Positions 1 through 4,821 of a stretch of 8,555 nt of DNA are shown here, piece by piece. The stretch is from an uncultured Anaerosacchariphilus sp. Lineage in GTDB: Bacteria > Bacillota > Clostridia > Lachnospirales > Lachnospiraceae. Both the position numbers and the translations under genes were made by a program. The DNA lies in the NCBI GenBank assembly GCA_934402125.1, contig CAKRTY010000053.1, positions 1 through 8,555 of the forward strand. The letters are read 5' to 3'. How positions within the stretch are numbered: the first letter of the stretch is position 1; every line of letters begins with the position of its first letter. A model generated the notes under the pieces. That model was not told the origin of the DNA. It was given only the letters and a program-made list of their open reading frames with translations, and did no database searches.

Positions 1-46
1 GCTTTCGGGGGCCGAGAGGTCGCAGGTTCAAATCCTGTTACTCCGA
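1..46 (+). tRNA. tRNA-Pro, 3' part (5' half lies outside the window)
   Basis: The T arm is clear: stem GCAGG (22-26), loop TTCAAAT (27-33), stem CCTGT (34-38). It is followed by the 3' acceptor strand TACTCCG (39-45) and discriminator A46; no CCA is encoded. G72 and A73 imply a C1-G72 pair with A73, the bacterial tRNA-Pro identity set. The variable loop AGGTC (17-21) also fits. The anticodon arm contains TTCGGGG (4-10), which would give a CGG anticodon, but the flanking bases do not form a normal 5-bp stem with a 7-base loop. The anticodon is therefore uncertain. A terminator follows directly, so this is the last gene of its transcript. Confidence 0.75.
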
Positions 47-50
47 TTTA

Positions 51-79
51 GCCAGAATCTTTTCGATTCTGGCTTTTTT
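51..79 (+). terminator. Rho-independent terminator after the tRNA
   Basis: Perfect 9-bp stem GCCAGAATC (51-59) and GATTCTGGC (65-73) with loop TTTTC, followed by a run of six T (74-79). It begins 4 bases after the tRNA discriminator base. Confidence 0.9.
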
Positions 80-80
80 A

Positions 81-129
81 TGTAACAGGAAATTCCTATG
101 GAATTCCCTGTTACATAAAAAATATTATC
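81..129 (+). repeat. Palindromic intergenic repeat, copy 1 (intact)
   Basis: Two 16-base arms (81-96 and 100-115) around a TAT loop pair with one mismatch, followed by an A-rich tail ending ATATTATC (116-129). A diverged copy with the same tail lies at 365-412. In both places the element starts right after the T run of a terminator. The intact stem here and decayed stem there suggest a dispersed short palindromic element, but its spread in the genome cannot be seen from this window. Confidence 0.7.
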
Positions 130-132
130 GCA

Positions 133-201
133 CTGCGGCGGAGAGGTAGTATGTCGCTTATGCGACCCGCCGCAGGCGGAGAATCCTGCAGAGCAGGATT
201 C
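133..201. repeat. Nested GC-rich hairpin element of unknown function
   Basis: Outer stem CTGCGGCGG (133-141) pairs with CCGCCGCAG (167-175). Inside lies a second stem GTCGC (153-157)/GCGAC (162-166) with loop TTAT, leaving an 11-base bulge (142-152) on the 5' side only. After GCGGA comes a separate perfect 9-bp hairpin, GAATCCTGC (181-189)/GCAGGATTC (193-201), with loop AGA. There is no T run, so it is a poor terminator. It resembles a REP-like or structured RNA element and lies upstream of the glnA promoter. Confidence 0.55.
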
Positions 202-262
202 TATTTTAAACTACAGGATGTATTGCATTAAAGTACGATAGCCCTGATTTTGACAGAAATCA

Positions 263-291
263 TTGACAAAAAAAATTCCACCTGCTATATT
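263..291 (+). promoter_or_regulatory. Sigma-A promoter of glnA
   Basis: TTGACA (263-268), a 17-base spacer, and TATATT (286-291). The -35 is perfect and the -10 is one base off consensus. The predicted start at about 298 coincides with the first base of the leader hairpin at 298-313. A second TTGACA at 250-255 has no matching -10. Confidence 0.85.
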
Positions 292-297
292 TTTTAC

Positions 298-344
298 AGA
301 ACAATGACGTTCTCCAAGGGGGAAGTCTGCGAAAGGGGAGTCCC
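298..344 (+). promoter_or_regulatory. Candidate ANTAR-binding antiterminator leader RNA of glnA
   Basis: Hairpin P1: stem AGAAC (298-302)/GTTCT (309-313) closes a six-base loop AATGAC, with A at loop position 1 and G at position 4. That is the signature of RNA hairpins bound by ANTAR proteins. A second hairpin can form at 320-344: GGGA/TCCC, a tandem A-G/G-A mismatch, then U-G, C-G and U-G pairs. It would tie up the 5' arm of the terminator (335-344), as an antiterminator must. Its loop (329-335, GCGAAAG) is not an A1/G4 hexaloop, so the second half of the classic dual-hairpin motif is not confirmed. The ANTAR protein gene at 1834-2382 supports the reading. Confidence 0.6.
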
Positions 345-363
345 ACGGGGGCTTCCCTTTTTT
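335..363 (+). terminator. Attenuator terminator in the glnA leader
   Basis: Arms 335-344 (GGGGAGTCCC) and 348-357 (GGGGCTTCCC) form a 10-bp stem with two G-U pairs and loop ACG, followed by six T (358-363). The AAA at 332-334 can extend the stem into the T run. It lies between the promoter and the glnA start, so it should end transcription early unless the overlapping hairpin at 320-344 forms. Confidence 0.85.
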
Positions 364-364
364 A

Positions 365-412
365 TGGAATAGGAAACTCTGATAGAATCCCCGGTTACAT
401 AAAAATATTATC
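365..412 (+). repeat. Palindromic intergenic repeat, copy 2 (decayed)
   Basis: Aligned without gaps to copy 1 at 81-115, 26 of 34 core positions agree, and the tail TTACATAAAAATATTATC is nearly identical (one A fewer). Only about 10 of 16 stem positions still pair, so the palindrome has decayed. It fills the space between the leader terminator and the glnA ribosome binding site. Confidence 0.6.
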
Positions 413-447
413 CTTATAAAACAAAGAAACTCATAGGAGGAGAGAGT

Positions 448-1794
448 ATGAGTCACGGTACAAAAAGAGATATTATGCGTCTGGTAGAAGAGGAGGACGT
501 GGAATTTATCCGTCTGCAGTTCACGGATCTGTTCGGCAACCTGAAAAACGCGGCAGTAACGGCCAGCCAGCTGGAAAAGATACTGGATAACCGGTACGTG
601 TTCGACGGCTCCTGCGTGGAGGGCTTTCTCCATGACAACGACATGGATATGTTCCTGTGTCCGGATCTGGATACACTGGCGATCTTTCCCTGGCGGCCCC
701 AGCAGGGCAAGGTGGCACGTCTCATCTGCGATATCCAGAAACGGGACGGCTCTCCCTATGAGGGAGATTCCCGCTATATTCTGAAGAAGGTGCTGAAGGA
801 AGCGGAAAGCATGGGCTACCATTTTGATGTGGGGCCGGAGTGTGAATTCTTTCTGTTCCACACGGACGACGACGGCAATCCCACCGTATTCAGCCATGAA
901 AAGGCAGGCTATTTTGACATGAGCCCCATCGATCAGGGAGAAAATGTCCGCCGTGATATTATCCTGAACCTGGAGGAAATGGGCTTCGAAGTAGAGTCCT
1001 CTTATCACGAGGTGGCTTCCGCCCAGCATGAGATTGATTTCCGCTATGATGAGGCCCTGCTTTCCGCAGATAACATCATGACCTTCAAGCTGGCGGTGAA
1101 GACCATTGCCAGACGCTTCGGTATGCACGCCACCTTTATGCCCAAGCCCAGGGCGGGTATCAACGGCTCCAGCATGCACACCAATATTTCCCTGAAGAAG
1201 GACGGAAAAAATATTTTCGCGGACGAAAGCGACGAGTACGGCCTGAGCCGGGAGGCCTACTGGTTTATCGGCGGCCTGCTCAAGCATGCCAGAGGTCTGT
1301 CTGCCATCACCAATCCGCTGGTAAATTCTTACAAACGCATTTTCCCGGCCCAGACGGGAGCGGGCTTCACGGCACCGTCCTATATTTCCTGGTCGCCCAT
1401 TAACCGCAGCCAGATGATCCGGATTCCGGCCCAGCGGGAGGAGAATACGCGGATCGAGCTGCGCAGCCCGGATCCCTCCTGCAATCCCTACCTGACTCTG
1501 GCGGTCTGCTTGGCGGCAGGTCTGGATGGCATAAAGAATCATATAGAACCGCCGAAGCCGGCCAATGAAGATGTACGGAAAATGACGGAAGCAGAGAGAG
1601 AAGCACTCGGGATCCGTCCGCTGCCCCGGGATCTGATGGAGGCGCTGAAGGGTCTGGAGCAGGACGAGCTGGTAAAGGGCGTGCTCGGCGAAGAACTCTG
1701 CAAATGCTATGTCGCCGCCAAAAAACAGGAGTGGGAGGCGTACTCTGCGGAAGTATCCCAGTGGGAGACGGAGCAGTACCTGTATCGCTTTTAA
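448..1794 (+). CDS. glnA: Glutamine synthetase, type I-alpha
   Basis: Makes glutamine from glutamate, ammonium and ATP in the cytoplasm; 448 aa against about 444 in B. subtilis. AGGAGG (435-440) sits 7 bases before the ATG. Seen in the protein: beta-grasp N-domain with D53 in FDGSCVEGF, metal-ligand glutamates E131 and E133 in GPECEFF, the HEVASAQHEIDF motif, metal ligand H244 in NGSSMHTN, and the ATP and glutamate-binding stretches NRSQMIRIP and RIELRSPDP. There is no adenylylation-loop extension, which fits the alpha class. Two oddities: the residue matching B. subtilis R62 is H62, and the Glu-flap motif PGYEAP is replaced by PAQTGAGFTAP (300-310), a 5-residue insertion with Thr at the Glu position (T308). 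Both residues matter for catalysis or glutamine feedback in relatives. The family is certain; kinetics and regulation may differ. Confidence 0.95.
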   Translation: MSHGTKRDIMRLVEEEDVEFIRLQFTDLFGNLKNAAVTASQLEKILDNRYVFDGSCVEGFLHDNDMDMFLCPDLDTLAIFPWRPQQGKVARLICDIQKRDGSPYEGDSRYILKKVLKEAESMGYHFDVGPECEFFLFHTDDDGNPTVFSHEKAGYFDMSPIDQGENVRRDIILNLEEMGFEVESSYHEVASAQHEIDFRYDEALLSADNIMTFKLAVKTIARRFGMHATFMPKPRAGINGSSMHTNISLKKDGKNIFADESDEYGLSREAYWFIGGLLKHARGLSAITNPLVNSYKRIFPAQTGAGFTAPSYISWSPINRSQMIRIPAQREENTRIELRSPDPSCNPYLTLAVCLAAGLDGIKNHIEPPKPANEDVRKMTEAEREALGIRPLPRDLMEALKGLEQDELVKGVLGEELCKCYVAAKKQEWEAYSAEVSQWETEQYLYRF

Positions 1795-1798
1795 CAGA

Positions 1799-1828
1799 CA
1801 CCTCAGGACAGAAGAATTCCGGGAGGTG
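1799..1828 (+). promoter_or_regulatory. Hairpin over the ribosome binding site of the ANTAR gene
   Basis: CACCTC (1799-1804) is exactly complementary to GAGGTG (1823-1828), which overlaps the GGGAGG ribosome binding site (1821-1826) of the GTG-start gene at 1834. The loop is 18 bases. Folding would mask the site and lower initiation unless ribosomes ending glnA at 1794 disturb it. It is short and could be chance. Confidence 0.35.
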
Positions 1829-1833
1829 CGAGT

Positions 1834-2382
1834 GTGACGAATATAATAGTATTATTTCCTAAAATAGAAGATGCGAAGAACATTCGAAATCTGCTGGTTC
1901 GTCACGGTTTCCGTGTTCCGTCGGTCTGCACCACGGGCGCGCAGGCCCTGGCGGGGGCCAACAGCCTGGGGGACGGTATCGTGGTCTGTGGTTACAAGTA
2001 TCCGGATATGATGTACGCGGAGCTTGCCGACTGTCTGCCGCCCCATTTCGAGGTGCTTCTGATGGCTTCCCAGAGAGTCTTGAGCGAATGCGCGGGATCT
2101 GGTATCATGTGTGTGGCGATGCCGCTGAAGGTCCAGGATCTGCTCAACACCCTGGAAATGATGGTGGCCAATGCGGAGCGCCGCCGGAAGAAGCGAAAAG
2201 CCATGCCGAAGGCGCGCTCTGACGAGGATCGGAAGGTGCTGGAGGAGGCCAAGGCCCTTCTGATGGAGCGAAACGGTATGACTGAGGAGGAGGCCCACCG
2301 GTATATCCAGAAATGCAGCATGGACAGCGGTACAAATCTGGTGGAGACAGCGGAGATGGTGCTCAGTATGATGAGATACTAG
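1834..2382 (+). CDS. ANTAR-domain RNA-binding regulator with pseudo-receiver domain
   Basis: 182 aa, GTG start, GGAGG at 1822-1826. Residues 1-112 have the alternating strand/helix pattern of a response-regulator receiver (IIVLF, GIVVC, EVLLM, GIMCVAMP). Residues 113-128 are a basic linker (RRRKKRK). Residues 129-179 match the three-helix ANTAR domain (VLEEAKALLMERNGMTEEEA followed by a third helix). ANTAR proteins bind nascent RNA hairpins and prevent termination. The receiver is degenerate: G53 replaces the phospho-acceptor Asp and M96 replaces the conserved Lys, while E12/D13 remain of the acidic pocket. Phosphorylation control is therefore unlikely, and the input signal is unknown. The gene lies 39 bases behind glnA, whose leader carries an ANTAR-like loop, so glnA is the likely target. 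No histidine kinase is nearby. Confidence 0.85.
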   Translation: MTNIIVLFPKIEDAKNIRNLLVRHGFRVPSVCTTGAQALAGANSLGDGIVVCGYKYPDMMYAELADCLPPHFEVLLMASQRVLSECAGSGIMCVAMPLKVQDLLNTLEMMVANAERRRKKRKAMPKARSDEDRKVLEEAKALLMERNGMTEEEAHRYIQKCSMDSGTNLVETAEMVLSMMRY

Positions 2383-2416
2383 TTCAGCCATGGTTTTGCG
2401 AATGGCGCGGCTGAAC
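2382..2416 (+). other. Intergenic inverted repeat between the ANTAR gene and dapF
   Basis: GTTCAGCC (2382-2389) and GGCTGAAC (2409-2416) form a perfect 8-bp stem with a 19-base loop. No T run follows, so it is not an ordinary terminator. It could be a processing or stability hairpin within a glnA-to-dapL transcript. Confidence 0.45.
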
Positions 2417-2453
2417 GTCCACCGCATCAAAATGAAGGGAGAAAATAATAAAA

Positions 2454-3317
2454 ATGAAATTTACCAAAATGCATGGAATCGGCAACGATTATGTATATAT
2501 GGACTGCACGAAGGAGCGCCTGGAAAATCCGGGCGAGATAGCCCGCTTAGTCAGCGATCGGCACAAGGGTATCGGATCCGACGGCCTGATTCTGATTCAG
2601 TCCTCCGACGAGGCGGATTTTGAAATGGCCATGTACAACGCGGACGGTTCCTATGGAAAGATGTGCGGCAACGGGATCCGGTGCGTGGCGAAATATGTCT
2701 ACGACAACGGCCTGACGGACAAGACAGAGATCAGCGTCATCTCGGGAGGAGCAGTCAAATACCTGAAGCTTACGGTAGAAGCGGGAAAGGTAAAGAAGGT
2801 GCGGGTCAACATGGGCGAGCCGATTCTGAAGCCGGAGCTGATTCCGGTGACAGGCGGGGATGAGCGTCTGGTGGCCAGCCCCATCGTGATAGACAATCAG
2901 ATTTACGAGATGACCTGCGTTTCCATGGGAAATCCCCATGCAGTGGTCTTCATGGAAGGCATAGATGATCTGAAGATAGAAGAAATTGGTCCGAAATTCG
3001 AGAAGCACGAGCGTTTTCCCGATCGGGTCAATACAGAATTCGTAGAGCGCATGGATCGGAAAAATCTGAAAATGCGCGTGTGGGAGCGGGGATCCGGAGA
3101 AACCATGGCCTGTGGAACCGGCGCCTGCGCCACCGCGGTAGCCGCAATCCTGAACGGCTATGCAGATCGGAATGTGACCGTTCACCTTCTGGGCGGCGAT
3201 CTGGAAATCTTCTGGGATGAAAAGGATAACTGCGTCTATATGACCGGTCCGGCAGCCACCGCATTTACCGGAACATTTGATCCGGAGGAACTGAAGGCCA
3301 GCGTAGAGGGACGTTAA
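2454..3317 (+). CDS. dapF: Diaminopimelate epimerase
   Basis: Converts LL-diaminopimelate to meso-diaminopimelate, the direct precursor of lysine and of the peptidoglycan cross-link residue; cytoplasmic and cofactor-free. 287 aa, slightly above the usual 270-280. Two catalytic cysteines are in their expected motifs: C71 in MCGNGIRC and C220 in ACGTGACA. The N-terminal MHGIGNDYV and the ERGSGET segment before C220 are also family hallmarks. The ribosome binding site GAAGGGAG (2434-2441) is 12 bases before the ATG, rather far, but the start gives the canonical N-terminus. The gene lies 71 bases after the ANTAR gene and 38 bases before dapL, the enzyme that supplies its substrate. The two probably share a transcript. 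Confidence 0.96.
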   Translation: MKFTKMHGIGNDYVYMDCTKERLENPGEIARLVSDRHKGIGSDGLILIQSSDEADFEMAMYNADGSYGKMCGNGIRCVAKYVYDNGLTDKTEISVISGGAVKYLKLTVEAGKVKKVRVNMGEPILKPELIPVTGGDERLVASPIVIDNQIYEMTCVSMGNPHAVVFMEGIDDLKIEEIGPKFEKHERFPDRVNTEFVERMDRKNLKMRVWERGSGETMACGTGACATAVAAILNGYADRNVTVHLLGGDLEIFWDEKDNCVYMTGPAATAFTGTFDPEELKASVEGR

Positions 3318-3355
3318 TAAATGTATGTGCCGATGGCACGAGGAGGAGTGAATCT

Positions 3356-4570
3356 ATGTATAAAGTAAATGAAAATTATCTGAAGCTTCCGGGAAGCTAT
3401 CTGTTTTCCACCATCGGAAAAAAGGTGGCAGCTTACTCAGCGGAGCATCCGGAAAAGAGTATCATTCGTCTGGGAATCGGCGATGTGACCCAGCCGATCG
3501 CGCCGGCCATCATCGAGGCCATGCACAAGGCGGTAGACGAGATGGGACATGCGGAAACCTTCCATGGCTACGCGCCGGATCTGGGATATGAATTCCTCCG
3601 GAACGCCATTGCGAAAAACGATTATCAGGATCGGGGCGCGGATATCAAAGCGGACGAAATCTTTGTCAGCGACGGCGCGAAATGCGATTCCGGCAATATT
3701 CAGGAGATATTCAGCCTGGACAACCGGATTGCGGTCTGCGATCCGGTCTATCCGGTCTATGTGGACACCAATGTGATGGCGGGACGAACCGGTACCTATG
3801 ATCCGAAGACCGAGATGTGGAGCGACGTGATCTATATGCCCTGTACCGCGGGCAATGGGTTTGCGCCGGAGCTGCCGAAGGAGACGCCGGATCTGATTTA
3901 TCTGTGCTTCCCCAATAACCCGACCGGATCGACCATTACAAAGGATCAGCTGCAGGTCTGGGTGGACTATGCCAACAAAGTAGGCGCGGTCATCATCTAT
4001 GACGCGGCTTATGAAGCATATATTTCCGAGGAAAATGTGCCCCATACCATTTATGAGTGCGAGGGAGCGAGAACCTGCGCCATCGAGCTGAAGAGCTTTT
4101 CCAAAAATGCAGGCTTCACCGGCGTAAGACTTGGCTATACGGTGATTCCCAAGGATCTGAAATGCGGCGATGTATCCCTGCATGCGCTGTGGGCGAGACG
4201 CCACGGCACCAAGTACAACGGCGCGCCTTATATCGTACAGCGGGCCGGCGAGGCGGTTTATTCCGAGGCCGGCAAAGCGCAGTTAAAGGAGCAGGTTGGC
4301 TACTACATGAACAATGCGAAGACGATTTTGACGGGACTTCGGGATGCAGGATACACGGTGTCCGGCGGTGTAAACGCCCCGTACATCTGGCTGAAGACGC
4401 CGGATCAGATGACCTCCTGGGAGTTCTTTGATTATCTGCTTGAACATGCAGGCGTAGTCGGTACGCCGGGATCCGGCTTCGGACCCAGCGGCGAGGGCTA
4501 TTTCCGGCTGACCGCCTTTGGTTCCCATGAAAATACGGTGAAGGCGCTGGAAAGAATCAAAGCATTATAG
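3356..4570 (+). CDS. dapL: LL-diaminopimelate aminotransferase
   Basis: PLP enzyme of fold type I that converts tetrahydrodipicolinate and glutamate in one step to LL-diaminopimelate and 2-oxoglutarate, bypassing the acylated intermediates of the DapD/C/E route. 404 aa, full length. The N-terminus (YLKLPGSYLFSTIGKKV) is typical of DapL. NNPTG is at 187-191, D216 (IYDAAYEAY) should contact the PLP pyridine nitrogen, K250 in SFSKNAGFTGVRLGY is the Schiff-base lysine, and R384 in YFRLTAF should bind the substrate carboxylate. AGGAGG (3341-3346) lies 9 bases before the ATG. It follows dapF, its next step in the pathway. Use of glutamate ties it to the nitrogen balance set by the upstream glnA. 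Confidence 0.95.
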   Translation: MYKVNENYLKLPGSYLFSTIGKKVAAYSAEHPEKSIIRLGIGDVTQPIAPAIIEAMHKAVDEMGHAETFHGYAPDLGYEFLRNAIAKNDYQDRGADIKADEIFVSDGAKCDSGNIQEIFSLDNRIAVCDPVYPVYVDTNVMAGRTGTYDPKTEMWSDVIYMPCTAGNGFAPELPKETPDLIYLCFPNNPTGSTITKDQLQVWVDYANKVGAVIIYDAAYEAYISEENVPHTIYECEGARTCAIELKSFSKNAGFTGVRLGYTVIPKDLKCGDVSLHALWARRHGTKYNGAPYIVQRAGEAVYSEAGKAQLKEQVGYYMNNAKTILTGLRDAGYTVSGGVNAPYIWLKTPDQMTSWEFFDYLLEHAGVVGTPGSGFGPSGEGYFRLTAFGSHENTVKALERIKAL

Positions 4571-4677
4571 GACAGACGATAGCTACAGAAGGCCGTGGAC
4601 TTTGGCTTCTGAGGCGTTCGGACGTTTCACGGACAGCCGTCTGTCTGGAACGGATTCAAGATCCGCCCCAGTCAGAC
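4571..4677 (+). other. Structured spacer after dapL with alternative stems
   Basis: GACAGACG (4571-4578) pairs with CGTCTGTC (4638-4645), enclosing a smaller hairpin (4587-4594/4604-4610, AGAAG with one bulge). The same right arm can instead join GTCTGTCTGG (4639-4648) to CCAGTCAGAC (4668-4677; 9 of 10 pairs), enclosing CGGAT/ATCCG (4651-4655/4661-4665). The two stems exclude each other. No convincing ORF and no T run is present. It starts right after the dapL stop codon and could be a 3' UTR structure or an unrecognised RNA. Confidence 0.45.
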
Positions 4678-4696
4678 AACTATCCGCGAAAAGCCG

Positions 4697-4735
4697 GACA
4701 CCTCTTAGAAGACAAAGCCCGCGGCTTTCCGTGTC
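4697..4735 (+). other. Hairpin in the dapL to solute-binding-protein spacer
   Basis: GACAC (4697-4701)/GTGTC (4731-4735) enclose the perfect hairpin AAAGCC (4714-4719)/GGCTTT (4723-4728) with loop CGC. A pyrimidine-rich tract (TATATTCCTTCCTTC) follows. It may act as a weak terminator for the dapL transcript, but there is no real T run. Confidence 0.35.
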
Positions 4736-4767
4736 TATATTCCTTCCTTCATTTCCAGGATTTTCCC

Positions 4768-4796
4768 TTGTGCCCCTCTGCCATCTGTGCTATAGT
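4768..4796 (+). promoter_or_regulatory. Promoter of the solute-binding protein/pyrC unit
   Basis: TTGTGC (4768-4773), 17-base spacer, TATAGT (4791-4796). A TG at 4788-4789 makes it an extended -10, which offsets the weak -35. The ribosome binding site AGGAGG follows at 4806-4811, leaving a very short leader, so attenuation of this unit from this promoter is unlikely. Confidence 0.65.
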
Positions 4797-4821
4797 AAAC
4801 AGGTTAGGAGGAGTTTACAGC

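Noticed and set aside
250..255. Second TTGACA upstream of the glnA promoter
   Set aside because: No -10 box lies at a workable distance; the TTGACA at 263-268 has a proper one.
298..447. Glutamine riboswitch or T-box in the glnA leader
   Set aside because: No T-box sequence and no recognisable glutamine aptamer core; the leader is too short, and the hexaloop hairpin plus terminator explains it better.
211..1542. Long minus-strand ORF (443 aa) opposite glnA
   Set aside because: It mirrors a GC-rich conserved gene with complete family motifs on the plus strand, has no ribosome binding site and a composition unlike a real protein. It is a shadow frame.
2390..2623. 77-aa plus-strand ORF overlapping the start of dapF
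   Set aside because: It overlaps dapF in another frame, contains the inverted repeat at 2382-2416, and has no domain or ribosome binding site.
4768..4821. Upstream in-frame start extending the solute-binding protein by 18 residues
   Set aside because: The TTG codon coincides with the -35 box, and the extension would place residues before the signal peptide. The AGGAGG site fits the ATG at 4822.
4571..4821. PyrR-binding attenuator ahead of the solute-binding protein/pyrC unit
   Set aside because: No match to the PyrR anti-antiterminator consensus was found, and the promoter at 4768-4796 lies downstream of the structured region.
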